A stretch of 64,000 nt of DNA from NCBI GenBank assembly GCA_030372335.1, contig JAUDCW010000011.1. One strand, given 5' to 3'. Below the pieces are notes generated by a model that did not search any database, had not been told where the DNA came from, and worked only from the letters and a program-made list of their open reading frames with translations. Numbering within the stretch: the first letter of the stretch is position 1; each line of letters starts with the position of its first letter. Of this stretch, positions 41,393 through 50,283 are shown one piece after another. The translations under genes and the position numbers were made by a program. The DNA comes from JALCOL01 sp022649665. GTDB lineage: Bacteria > Bacillota > Bacilli > Lactobacillales > Enterococcaceae.

Positions 41393-42268
41393 ATGAAAAA
41401 ATGGATCGGGGTCACAGTTGTTTTAGCGGCACTTTTGCTTAGCGGATGCGGAAAAGGATCCGCCTCGGCAGAAAAAAGTTCTTCTGCTGAAGGGGCGAGC
41501 GGTGCGATTTCCGTGATTTCGCGGGAAGACGGCTCAGGAACACGCGGTGCATTTACTGAACTTTTCGGTGTCGAAGCCAAAAAAGACGGCAAAAAAGTCG
41601 ATCAAACGACGGATCAGGCAGAAATCACCAACAGTACTTCGGTCATGATGACGACCGTTGCCGGTAATCAGCAGGCGATCGGCTACATTTCACTCGGCTC
41701 ACTCAATAAAACGGTCAAAGCTCTTAAAATCGATGGGGTCGCGCCAAGCAAAGAAACAGTCAAAGACGGCACCTATAAGATCAGCCGGCCGTTCAATATC
41801 GTTCAAAAATCAACTGATAATCCTGTCGCACAAGACTTCATCAAATTTATTTTAAGTGACGACGGTCAAAAAGTCGTTGAAGACAACGGTTATATCTCGA
41901 AAGAAAAGACCGGCGCGTTCACTAGCGAAAAGCCGCAAGGCAAAATCGTCGTTGCCGGATCTTCCTCAGTGACTCCAGTCATGGAAAAACTGAAAGAAGC
42001 CTATTTGAAACTCAATTCTGGCGCGGATATCGATATCCAGCAGAGCGACTCGACGACCGGGATCAGTTCCGCGAAACAAGGAATCGCCGACATCGGCATG
42101 GCTTCCCGCGAACTGCAAGACAGCGAAAAGGATCTGAAAGCAACAGTGATCGCCCAAGACGGCATCGCGGTGATCGTCAATAAAAAGCAACCGATCGATC
42201 AGCTGTCCTCTGACACGGTCAAGAAGATCTATACCGGAAAAATCACGGATTGGTCAGAAGCCAAATAG
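41393..42268 (+). CDS. pstS: Phosphate-binding lipoprotein PstS, circularly permuted domain order
   Basis: A 291-residue extracellular phosphate-binding lipoprotein. The signal peptide ends in the lipobox LLLSGC (Cys about 19). The two PstS halves are in swapped order: ISVISREDGSGTRGAFTELF and AIGYISLGSLN (normally the C-terminal half) come first, and GKIVVAGSSSVTPVMEKL, DSTTGISSAKQG, DIGMASRELQD and IYTGKITDWSEAK (normally the N-terminal half) come last. The same order occurs in some other Firmicutes as I recall. The ATG at 41393 follows GAAAGAGGG. It is first in pstS-C-A-B, and a hairpin separates it from pstC. Confidence 0.92.
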   Translation: MKKWIGVTVVLAALLLSGCGKGSASAEKSSSAEGASGAISVISREDGSGTRGAFTELFGVEAKKDGKKVDQTTDQAEITNSTSVMMTTVAGNQQAIGYISLGSLNKTVKALKIDGVAPSKETVKDGTYKISRPFNIVQKSTDNPVAQDFIKFILSDDGQKVVEDNGYISKEKTGAFTSEKPQGKIVVAGSSSVTPVMEKLKEAYLKLNSGADIDIQQSDSTTGISSAKQGIADIGMASRELQDSEKDLKATVIAQDGIAVIVNKKQPIDQLSSDTVKKIYTGKITDWSEAK

Positions 42269-42284
42269 CCGTTTATCCGGAAAT

Positions 42285-42317
42285 CAGGACCGTGACAAGA
42301 CTTGCGTCACGGTCCTG
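42285..42317 (+). terminator. Intercistronic hairpin between pstS and pstC
   Basis: A perfect 12-base stem CAGGACCGTGAC / GTCACGGTCCTG with a nine-base loop and a short T run. It may terminate part of the transcripts or protect the pstS message, giving more PstS than permease, as is usual for binding-protein operons. Confidence 0.7.
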
Positions 42318-42355
42318 TTTCTTACCTCGCTGTTTTGAAAGAAAGGAAGATTTTT

Positions 42356-43210
42356 ATGACGATGGAAAAAGTATGCCGGCGCCTCTTTCTTTTTAGTGCG
42401 CTAGCTTCGATAGTCGCGCTGGGTGTGATCAGTTTATTTCTGGTGCTGAATAGTCTGCCGGCTTTTCAAAAAGTCGGGATCCGCGCGATCCTGACGGGGA
42501 CAGTTTGGCAGCCTTCCAGTCAGCTGTTCGGGATCTTGCCGATGATCATGGGCTCGCTTTACGTGACGCTCGGGGCACTGTTGATCGGCGGGCCGCTGGG
42601 GTTGTTCGGTGCGATTTTTTTGGCCTTTTTTTGTCCGAAAAAAATCTATCCGCTTTTTAAACAAATGATCAATTTGATGGCGGGGATCCCGTCGATCGTT
42701 TACGGTTTTTTCGGACTCGTCGTCCTGGTCCCGCTGATCCAGCCGGCAAACGGCAGCGGCAAAGGGATCATCACGGCGTCGCTGCTCCTCGGGATCATGA
42801 TCTTGCCAACGATCATCACAGTTGCTGAAGATGCGCTCCAAGCAGTGCCGAAGAGCTATTATGAAGGGTCGACTGCGCTCGGGGCGACCCACGAACGCAC
42901 GATTTTCCGCGTGATGCTGCCGGCTGCCAAGTCCGGCATTTTTGCGGCGATCGTTTTGGGTCTGGGACGCGCGATCGGGGAAACGATGGCGGTCATGATG
43001 GTCGCGGGCAATCAAGCGATCTTCCCGCACAGTCTTTTTTCCGGCGTACGGACACTGACGACGAATATCGTTCTGGAAATGGGCTATGCGGCGGGACTCC
43101 ACCGGCAGATGCTGATCGCGACAGCGGTCGTGTTGTTTTTGATCATTTTAGTGCTGAATTTTGGGTTGGGACGTTTGAAAGAACGGGGGATAAATGATGG
43201 ATCTCGCTAG
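42356..43210 (+). CDS. pstC: Phosphate ABC transporter permease PstC
   Basis: A 284-residue permease with six hydrophobic segments and the conserved cytoplasmic loop of the family, YEGSTALGATHERTIFRVMLPAAKSGI (EAA motif, about residue 170-195). Other typical stretches are MAGIPSIVYGFFGLVVLVP and GRAIGETMAVMMVAGN. The frame is open 18 codons upstream, but the ATG at 42356 follows GAAAGGAAG. Its stop overlaps the pstA start by 17 bases. It forms the membrane channel with PstA. Confidence 0.93.
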   Translation: MTMEKVCRRLFLFSALASIVALGVISLFLVLNSLPAFQKVGIRAILTGTVWQPSSQLFGILPMIMGSLYVTLGALLIGGPLGLFGAIFLAFFCPKKIYPLFKQMINLMAGIPSIVYGFFGLVVLVPLIQPANGSGKGIITASLLLGIMILPTIITVAEDALQAVPKSYYEGSTALGATHERTIFRVMLPAAKSGIFAAIVLGLGRAIGETMAVMMVAGNQAIFPHSLFSGVRTLTTNIVLEMGYAAGLHRQMLIATAVVLFLIILVLNFGLGRLKERGINDGSR

Positions 43211-44072
43211 TCATACAGAAGAAGCGGCGCTGCTCAAAAAAGGGCAGCGTAAAAAACCGCATTCTTTTGCGAAGCTCTTAAAAGGGCTGGTCTACCTCAG
43301 CATTGTTTTGATCAGCGGGCTCCTTTTGTGGATGCTCGGCTACATTTTGCTGAAAGGGGTACCGTATTTGACGACGGCGATGTTTTCGCTGATGTATACG
43401 ACTGAGAATTTGTCGATGTTTCCGGCGATCCTGAATACGCTCAGCATGATCTTGCTGACGCTTTTGATCGCATGTCCGGTCGGGATCTTCGCTGCGATCT
43501 ATTTTGTCGAATATGCCGCAGGAAGCCGCGGGGTAAAACTGCTGCGGCTGGCCACGGAGACACTGGCCGGAGTGCCGTCGATCATCTTCGGGCTGTTCGG
43601 TTATTTGTGTTTCGTCGTTTTCTTCAAAATGGGCTATTCGCTGCTGGCTGGCTGTTTGACACTCGCGATCTTAGTATTGCCGGTCATCATCCGGACGACC
43701 GAAGAAGCGTTGATCGCGACTCCGCAATCTTACCGCGAAGCGAGTTTTGCCCTCGGTGCTGGAAAAGTCCGGACGATCTTCCGGATCGTTTTGCCGAACG
43801 CTTTGCCCGGGATCGTCAGCGGGATCATTTTAAGTGTCGGGCGGATCATCGGCGAGACCGCGGCACTGATCTATACTGCCGGCACGATCGCAAACGTCGC
43901 CGGGCCGCTTGACTCTGGGCGGACGCTTGCCGTTCACATGTTCAGCCTGCTCTCAGAAGGGATCCACGTTGAACAAGCGAATGCCACCGCGGTCATTTTG
44001 ATCCTGCTCGTCGTTTTGCTGAATTTCGCTGCTTCGCTCATTACGAAAAAAATACGGAGGAACCGCTCATGA
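43194..44072 (+). CDS. pstA: Phosphate ABC transporter permease PstA
   Basis: The second permease subunit, 292 residues, with six hydrophobic segments. Typical motifs are ATETLAGVPSIIFGLFGYL, TTEEALIATPQSYREASFAL, FRIVLPNALPGIVSG and GRIIGETAALIYTAGT. Two ATG codons in tandem (43194, 43197) follow GGGGGAT; the first is used here. It overlaps pstC at the start and pstB by four bases (ATGA) at the end, so translation is coupled along the operon. Confidence 0.93.
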   Translation: MMDLASHTEEAALLKKGQRKKPHSFAKLLKGLVYLSIVLISGLLLWMLGYILLKGVPYLTTAMFSLMYTTENLSMFPAILNTLSMILLTLLIACPVGIFAAIYFVEYAAGSRGVKLLRLATETLAGVPSIIFGLFGYLCFVVFFKMGYSLLAGCLTLAILVLPVIIRTTEEALIATPQSYREASFALGAGKVRTIFRIVLPNALPGIVSGIILSVGRIIGETAALIYTAGTIANVAGPLDSGRTLAVHMFSLLSEGIHVEQANATAVILILLVVLLNFAASLITKKIRRNRS

Positions 44073-44812
44073 TCACAACGAAAACACTGAATGTTTACTA
44101 TGGAGATTTCCATGCGCTGAAAAATATCGATCTGGAAGTTCCTGACAACCAGATCACCGCTTTGATCGGACCGTCCGGCTGCGGGAAATCAACGCTTTTA
44201 AAAACACTCAACCGCATGAACGACCTTGTGCCCAACTGCCGCGTCGAAGGTGAAGTCGCAGTCGACGGCGAAAATATTTATCAAATCAAACAAATCGAAG
44301 AGCTGCGCAAAAAAGTCGGGATGGTCTTCCAAAAAGCGAATACTTTTCCAATGTCGATCTTCGACAACATTGCTTACGGCATCAAGACGCATGAAAAATT
44401 GAGCCACTATGAGCTGGCCGAACGCGTCGAAGAAGCACTCAAACAAGCGGCATTGTGGGAAGAAGTCAAAGACCGGCTCCACAAAAGCGCGATGGGTCTT
44501 TCCGGCGGGCAGCAGCAGCGTCTTTGCATCGCCCGGGCACTTGCGATCCATCCCGAGATCCTCTTGATGGATGAATCGACGAGCGCGCTCGATCCTTTGG
44601 CGACAGCAAAAATCGAAGAGCTTGCACAGGCACTGAAAACTAAGTACACTATCGTTATAGTGACACATAATATGCAGCAGGCGGCACGTGCTTCCGACCG
44701 AACAGCGTTCTTTTTGGACGGCGAATTGATCGAAAGCCAAGCGACTGCCGATTTGTTCAGTACACCGCTCAAAGAACAAACTTCCAATTACATCACGGGC
44801 CGCTTCGGTTAA
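44069..44812 (+). CDS. pstB: Phosphate ABC transporter ATPase PstB
   Basis: A 247-residue ATPase of the PstB type with Walker A GPSGCGKSTLLKTLNRMNDL, signature LSGGQQQRLCIARAL, Walker B ILLMDESTSALDPLAT and the switch IVIVTHNMQQAAR. The N-terminus TLNVYYGDFHALKNI is typical for the family. It is the only pstB copy here, whereas many Firmicutes carry two. It is followed 58 bases downstream by a response regulator and not by phoU. Confidence 0.95.
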   Translation: MITTKTLNVYYGDFHALKNIDLEVPDNQITALIGPSGCGKSTLLKTLNRMNDLVPNCRVEGEVAVDGENIYQIKQIEELRKKVGMVFQKANTFPMSIFDNIAYGIKTHEKLSHYELAERVEEALKQAALWEEVKDRLHKSAMGLSGGQQQRLCIARALAIHPEILLMDESTSALDPLATAKIEELAQALKTKYTIVIVTHNMQQAARASDRTAFFLDGELIESQATADLFSTPLKEQTSNYITGRFG

Positions 44813-44870
44813 GGATCTTTTTCGTTTTCCTGACAGAAACACTCGTGCAGCGCATAAAATGAGGAGGAAA

Positions 44871-45572
44871 ATGATGATCTATATCGTAGAAGATGACGAC
44901 AATATCCGCGAACTGGCGAGCTATACGTTATCGAGTCTCCATTTTGATACTGCCGGATTTCCGGACAGCGAAACGTTTGAGAAAGCACTCAAAAAAGAGC
45001 TGCCGCAGTTGGTGATCTTAGATTTGATGCTGCCGGGTAAAGACGGCTTGACGATCTTAAAAGAGCTGCGGGCGCAACCAAAGACTGCCCGTTTGCCGGT
45101 CTTGATCTTGAGTGCAAAAGACAGCGAATTCGATAAAGTGATGGGGCTCAATCTCGGAGCAGATGATTATTTAACGAAGCCGTTCGGTGCAATGGAACTC
45201 GCAGCACGGGTCAATGCGCTCTTGCGGCGGGCCTCCAAATCTGAAGAAGCAGTCGCCAAAAAAGCCGCCGGCGGCCGATTGATCTATCAGCCGAATGCCC
45301 ATCAATTTGTTTTGGACGGCGAGCCGCTGGCGCTGACGTCAAAAGAATTCGATCTTTTGCGGCTGTTTATCCAATATCCGAAAAAAGCATTCAGCCGCGA
45401 ACAGCTTTTGGCCGATGTCTGGGGCTACCATTATGACGGCGAGAGCCGGACGGTCGATGTCCATATCGGTTCATTGCGGCAGAAGCTGGGCGAGATCGGC
45501 GAATCGATCCATACGATCCGCGGATTCGGCTACCGCTGGCAGGAAACGGCCGGCGACAAGGTGGAAAATTAG
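44871..45572 (+). CDS. PhoP-like response regulator (OmpR family)
   Basis: A 233-residue response regulator. The receiver domain begins MIYIVEDDDNIREL (acidic pair), has the phosphorylated Asp in LVILDLMLPGKDG (about residue 51) and the Lys in DYLTKPFG. The winged-helix DNA-binding domain of OmpR type ends with VDVHIGSLRQKLG and IRGFGYRW. The ATG at 44871 follows GAGGAGG; four extra upstream codons are in frame. It abuts the histidine kinase and is linked to the pst genes, so it probably controls phosphate-starvation genes through the repeats upstream of pstS. Confidence 0.9.
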   Translation: MMIYIVEDDDNIRELASYTLSSLHFDTAGFPDSETFEKALKKELPQLVILDLMLPGKDGLTILKELRAQPKTARLPVLILSAKDSEFDKVMGLNLGADDYLTKPFGAMELAARVNALLRRASKSEEAVAKKAAGGRLIYQPNAHQFVLDGEPLALTSKEFDLLRLFIQYPKKAFSREQLLADVWGYHYDGESRTVDVHIGSLRQKLGEIGESIHTIRGFGYRWQETAGDKVEN

Positions 45573-47300
45573 ATGCAGAAAAAAATATTTACTTCGCTTT
45601 TATTTCTGACCAGCTGTGCGCTCTTGTTTTCTTTGATCGCGATCGGGCTGGTCGCTTTTTCGCAAATGGAAGAGCGTTTTTGGAGCGAGCTTAAAACGGA
45701 ACTGGGCTATACGGAAACGATCTATGAAAAGGAGGGGATCGCGGGACTGGCGGCGCTCAAAGCTTCGGAACGGATCACTTTGATCGACTCCGCCGGCAAA
45801 GTCCTCTACGATAATCAAGCTGATGCTGCCAAAATGGATAATCATCGCAAGCGTCCGGAAGTGAAGGCGGCGGCCGCGAGCGGTGTGGGGCGATCGCGCC
45901 GGGAGTCGGATACGCTTTTTTCAAAAAATTTTTATTATGCTGAAAAAATGCCGAACCAAATGATTCTGCGGATCTCAAAAACTCAAAGCGGGCTAGTGCA
46001 TCTATATACACGCATGGCGCTCCTGGGATTCTTGATTTTCCTGATCCTTTTGGTGCTGGCTTATTTTGCGTCGCGGCTGACCGCCAGGCGGATCACCCGT
46101 CCGATCAACGAATTGGATCTTCAAGATCCGGACAAAAAGCGGATCTATCCGGAGATCACACCGCTTGTTCGCCGTTTGGTAGAACAGAACGGCCAAATCG
46201 CGCTGCAGATCAAAGAACTGAAGGCCCAAGAAGAGCAATTTTCGCTGATCACGACTCATATGCAGGAAGGGTTGCTGCTTTTAGACCGCGAGAAAAAAGT
46301 TTTATTTGCCAATCCCGCGGCACGTGCGCTTTTTGAGATCCAGCAGCAGAAATATCAGCTGCCGGTCCAATTGTTTGAACATCACGAAGACTTTTTACAA
46401 GCACTTTCGCGTGTTTTGGCAGGCCAAGATCAAGAGTTGAAGCTGCCGTTCAAAGACCGGATCTATCAATTGATCCTAAATCCGGTCTATCAGGAAAAAC
46501 AAGTGAGCGGCGTGCTGGTCTTTTTGATCGATGTGACTTCTGCTGAAAAGCAGGCCCAATTGCGCCGAGAATTCACGTCAAACGTGACGCATGAGCTGCG
46601 CACGCCGCTGACAAGTATTTCAGGATATGCGGAGATCATTCATGCCGGGCTCGTCCAGCCAGCTGATATTCCGCGCTTTTCCGGCAAGATCTATGATGAA
46701 GCGCAGCGGCTGATCCAATTGATCAATGATATTTTGAAACTATCGCGGCTGGAACAAGATCCGCATTTGCAGGAAGGCGAAGTTTTTTGGCCGGCACTGT
46801 TGAAAAAAATCGCGGAAAGTCTAGAACCAGCGCTCGAAAAAAAACAGCAGCACTTGTTGATCCAAGGGCTGCCGGTCAAACAAAATGCTTTTCCGAATAT
46901 TTTATTTGATATGGTCTATAATTTAGCGGAAAATGCCAGCAAATACAGTCCGAACGGTACAACGATCACGATCGCTTTGGCAGAAGAGCCTGAAGATTAT
47001 CAGCTGCGGGTCAGCGATGAGGGACCAGGGATCCCCGAAAAAGAACGCGGCCGGATCTTTGAGCGTTTTTACCGCGGCGATAAAAGCCACAGCTCGCAGA
47101 TCCCGGGGACGGGCTTGGGGCTTGCGATCGTCAAACACGGTGTCCAGCTCCACCGCGGGAAAATCGCGCTGGAAGCTAATCAGACGCATGGCAGTTCATT
47201 TGTGATCCGTTTTCCTAAATCAGAATTTCTTCCGCGGGTCGCGCATGATGAGGCGGTCGAGCCGGTCCAAGGCGATCCGCAGCCAGCGGACGATGAATGA
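45573..47300 (+). CDS. PhoR-like sensor histidine kinase
   Basis: A 575-residue membrane kinase. Order: an N-terminal membrane helix (about 8-28), an extracellular domain of about 120 residues, a second helix (about 148-168), a HAMP-like linker, a PAS domain (about 215-320), the dimerisation box FTSNVTHELRTPLTSISGYAEII with the phosphorylated His, and the HATPase domain with NLAENASKYSPNG, SDEGPGIPEKERGRIFERFY and GTGLGLAIVKH. The start ATG directly follows the regulator stop. The last 24 residues (after FVIRFPK) form an unusual extension that overlaps the end of the convergent acyltransferase gene by 81 bases. Confidence 0.9.
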   Translation: MQKKIFTSLLFLTSCALLFSLIAIGLVAFSQMEERFWSELKTELGYTETIYEKEGIAGLAALKASERITLIDSAGKVLYDNQADAAKMDNHRKRPEVKAAAASGVGRSRRESDTLFSKNFYYAEKMPNQMILRISKTQSGLVHLYTRMALLGFLIFLILLVLAYFASRLTARRITRPINELDLQDPDKKRIYPEITPLVRRLVEQNGQIALQIKELKAQEEQFSLITTHMQEGLLLLDREKKVLFANPAARALFEIQQQKYQLPVQLFEHHEDFLQALSRVLAGQDQELKLPFKDRIYQLILNPVYQEKQVSGVLVFLIDVTSAEKQAQLRREFTSNVTHELRTPLTSISGYAEIIHAGLVQPADIPRFSGKIYDEAQRLIQLINDILKLSRLEQDPHLQEGEVFWPALLKKIAESLEPALEKKQQHLLIQGLPVKQNAFPNILFDMVYNLAENASKYSPNGTTITIALAEEPEDYQLRVSDEGPGIPEKERGRIFERFYRGDKSHSSQIPGTGLGLAIVKHGVQLHRGKIALEANQTHGSSFVIRFPKSEFLPRVAHDEAVEPVQGDPQPADDE

Positions 47301-48227
47301 ACGGCTCAACAGCTGGACGATCGCTACACTCGCCACAGCGAGGATCGTAAAATGGATCCCGGCGTTCGGGATCCGCTGGGTCGCCTGGACTAGCGGGCCG
47401 ATCAAATAAACATGCAGCAGATAGATCGTCAGTGTCCGCTCGCCCCAAACTGTCAGAAAGTGGCGTTTGGCAGGCGCGAGGACCATCAAGACAAAGACGA
47501 ATCCGAAACCGATAAAGTATGAAAGCATCCCGAACGCCAGCTCATAGAAAAGTTCCATCGAGAGCAGACGATAGGAACGGTCGCCCCAGAAAAATTCTGG
47601 TTTCAGATTTTCATGGATCCAAAAAGCTGCGATCAAAAGGCTGGCCGCGATGATCAAGGCGGCTTTTACATATTTCCACTTGGCGCTGCGCATTTTTAAG
47701 AGATACGCTTCTTTGACGAAATAGCCGCCTAAAAAATAAGGGAGGAAGCGCAAGAGGCGCGCCATCGACATATAGGCGCCGAATTCGCTTGAAAAGCCGT
47801 ACAACACGCCGACGAGCAGGCTGATCTTGAAGACATTCCTGATCTTGACCAAGTCCGGCAGCAAAAGGCGCCATAAAAACATGCAGTACAAATACCACAA
47901 TGTCCAGCCCGGTCGGAAAAATTGGAAGCTTTCGACTTTACCGGTCAAAATCGCCAGGATCGTCAAGATGATATTGAAAAAGATGAACGGGATCGCGAAG
48001 GTCCGCAAGGCGGTATTGCGGCCTTTTTCCAGATTTTTCGAAAAGAACCCCGAGATGAAAATGAAAACCGGCATGTGAAACTCATAGATCCAAATATAGA
48101 TGAATTTCGTCGGCACATCGCTCAGCCGCAAATATTCGAGCGCATGGCCGAGGACGACCAGCAAGATCAAGATCCCTTTGATATTATCGAAAAGCGGGTC
48201 GCGCCCGGCTTTATTTTTCAGTTCGAT
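47220..48227 (-). CDS. Acyltransferase 3 family membrane protein (non-canonical start)
   Basis: A membrane acyltransferase of about 335 residues with ten hydrophobic segments. The N-terminal signature RDPLFDNIKGILILLVVLGHAL is typical and should lie within the first 30 residues. No ATG, GTG or TTG occurs in frame in the right place: the next upstream ATG is at 48332, deep in the preceding gene. An ATC codon at 48227-48225 is nine bases after GAGGAGG and gives IELKNKAGRDPLFDN, so it is proposed as the start. These enzymes acetylate or succinylate wall polymers, lipids or sugars; the substrate is unknown. The gene overlaps the stop of the hydrolase gene upstream and is transcribed with it. Confidence 0.8.
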   Translation of the reverse strand: MELKNKAGRDPLFDNIKGILILLVVLGHALEYLRLSDVPTKFIYIWIYEFHMPVFIFISGFFSKNLEKGRNTALRTFAIPFIFFNIILTILAILTGKVESFQFFRPGWTLWYLYCMFLWRLLLPDLVKIRNVFKISLLVGVLYGFSSEFGAYMSMARLLRFLPYFLGGYFVKEAYLLKMRSAKWKYVKAALIIAASLLIAAFWIHENLKPEFFWGDRSYRLLSMELFYELAFGMLSYFIGFGFVFVLMVLAPAKRHFLTVWGERTLTIYLLHVYLIGPLVQATQRIPNAGIHFTILAVASVAIVQLLSRSFIVRWLRIALDRLDRLIMRDPRKKF

Positions 48228-49209
48228 GGGAAACGCCCTCCTCGCACTGAAGCAGGCGGTCCCGCACGATCGCGATCGTCTCTTCAGCTTCAGGGATCGG
48301 ATAAAGCGAAAAGATGTGATCCATATTTTCAAAAATGTGAAAAGTCAGCGGCCAATCAGGATGTCGGCGCGCTTCCTGCCGCAGCTTTTCAGCGTCCGCA
48401 TACAACAAGTCATGTGTGCCAAAGAAAATATCGACCGGCGGCAGGTCGGAAAAATCCGCATAGCGCGGACTGATCAAAGGATCTTTCGTGGACAGGTCCC
48501 CGGCATACCATTCACCGCGAAAACTCAAATTTGCGAGTTCCAGCAAAGGATCATCTTGCTGGAGCTTTTTCATTTCCGGATTGCTGTCCGAAACATCGAG
48601 CCACGGCGAAAACAGAAATGCCATCAGCGGCAGCGGCTTTTTTTCGGCGCGCAATATTTGGAGCAGCGACAAAGCGAGTCCGCCGCCCGCCGAATCACCC
48701 ATCAAGAGGACTTTTTTCGGGTCAGCGCGATGTTTTTTCAAGAAAGCGCAATAATTGTTGGCGACCATCCGGATCGCATCGACGGCGTGGAAATCAGGGG
48801 ATTTGGGGTAGAGCGGCATCACGATCTTGGCATCGAGCTGATTGGCGAGCCGGTGGAGAAAAGAATAATGGATCCCGAGCGGCTGGTTCCAGTAAGCGCC
48901 GCCATGAAGATAATAGATCCAAAAGGCAGGTCGTTCCGCTCCAAAGGTGACCGTCTCTTTCAGTGCCGGATCCCACGCAACTTGATAGAAGTTTTGGATG
49001 CCTCGGGGCAGATGATACGGCCAGTTGCCGCTTTCCAGCGCGCGCAGGTCTTTCCATTCACGGGACAAATTGATGAGCGTCGAATTTTTCTGCAAGAATT
49101 CCTCGATCAATAAGCTTGGCAGACTCTGCTTGCGCTGCCAGGCTTTTCTTTTTTTATTCAAAAGGAAGAGCGCCGCGACGCTCGAGAAGATCAATGGCGT
49201 TTTTTTCAC
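48211..49209 (-). CDS. Alpha/beta hydrolase (HSL-type esterase)
   Basis: A 332-residue esterase/lipase of the hormone-sensitive-lipase group. It has the oxyanion-hole motif YLHGGAYW (about residue 104), the nucleophile elbow GDSAGGGLALSLL, and a C-terminal region with the acid and His (FFGTHDLLYADAEKL and ENMDHIFSLYP). A hydrophobic N-terminus (TPLIFSSVAALFLL) suggests membrane attachment or export. GTG codons at 49218 and 49209 are both possible; the second is six bases after GAGGTGAA and is chosen. It is the first gene of a pair with the acyltransferase, which begins inside its last 17 bases. Confidence 0.85.
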   Translation of the reverse strand: MKKTPLIFSSVAALFLLNKKRKAWQRKQSLPSLLIEEFLQKNSTLINLSREWKDLRALESGNWPYHLPRGIQNFYQVAWDPALKETVTFGAERPAFWIYYLHGGAYWNQPLGIHYSFLHRLANQLDAKIVMPLYPKSPDFHAVDAIRMVANNYCAFLKKHRADPKKVLLMGDSAGGGLALSLLQILRAEKKPLPLMAFLFSPWLDVSDSNPEMKKLQQDDPLLELANLSFRGEWYAGDLSTKDPLISPRYADFSDLPPVDIFFGTHDLLYADAEKLRQEARRHPDWPLTFHIFENMDHIFSLYPIPEAEETIAIVRDRLLQCEEGVSHRTEK

Positions 49210-49289
49210 CCGATTCACCTCGCTTTTTTTCTATTATATCATGCAGCATGGTAAACTAAAAAAAACAAAAGAGCGAAAGGATGATCGAT

Positions 49290-50283
49290 TTGGCGATCGA
49301 AAAAATGCGAAAATGGTTTTGGATCGGACAGGATACGGATCTTGCGGCGATGACCGGCTGTTCAGTGATCATTGCACCCAGCGGAGCTGTCGGCGGGGTC
49401 GATGTCCGCGGCGGCTCTCCCAATACGCGCGATACTGATGCGCTGAAGCCGGAGAATAATCGCAAATTTGTGCACGCAGTTATGCTTTCAGGGGGCAGTG
49501 CATTTGGCTTGGCGGCTGGGGACGGGGCGGCTGATTTTTTGGAAACGAAAAAAATCGGGCGCGACATGGGAATCGCGTATATTCCTAATGTGAGCGGCGC
49601 AAGTTTGTTTGATTTGTTTTGCGGATCGGCGGCGGTTCGCCCGAACGCTGCCAGCGGATACCGGGCGGCACAAAATGCTTTTTCAAATCAAAAATTTCTT
49701 TCGGGCAATTTCGGGGCAGGAACGGGGGGCAACGGTCGGCAATATCAATGGCGAAGAGCGGGCGATGAAAGGCGGGATCGGCCAGGCAGTCGCAAGTGCC
49801 GGTGAGCTCATGGTCGGTGCGGTCGTTGCTGTCAATGCGATCGGCGACGTCTTTGATGAAAAGAGCGGACACTTGATCGCTGGTGCGCGGGATGAAAAAA
49901 ATCAGCGGTTGATCAATTCAGAAGAATTTTTCCTAAAACATTATCAAAAACTCCCGGGAAGGTTTGCCGGCAATACGGTGATCGGCTGCGTCATGACGAA
50001 TGCCCGGTTGAATAAAGCGCAGGCAAACAAGCTGGCTGCGATCACCCATAACGGGATCGCCCGCAGCATCCGCCCGGCGCACACAACATTCGACGGCGAC
50101 ACTTTATTTGCACTGGCGGCCGGTGAAGTGGCGGCAACTTTTGAAGCGGTCGCGATCTTAAGCGTTGAGGCAGTTCGGCGGGCGATCCTCGACGGGGTAA
50201 AAAGTGCAGAAAGTTATCAAAAATTTATTTCTTTTCACGAGTTTCAACAGAAAAATAAAGGAAATTTATCAGATATCTTTTGA
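49290..50283 (+). pseudogene. P1-family (DmpA/NylC-like) peptidase, frameshifted
   Basis: Two overlapping frames together give one P1 peptidase of about 330 residues. The first part has MTGCSVIIAPSGAVGGVDVRG, LSGGSAFGLAAGDGAADFLE and FLSGNFGAGTG, then goes out of frame; the continuation TVGNINGEERAMKGGIGQA and the autoprocessing motif GNTVIGCVMTNARL (predicted Asn-Thr cleavage) lie in the other frame. The shift is at the G6 run 49724-49729; one G fewer restores a continuous product. It is either a true frameshift or an error. The start is uncertain: TTG 49290 or ATG 49281 after GAAAGG. These enzymes cleave N-terminal D- or beta-amino acids from peptides. Confidence 0.78.
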
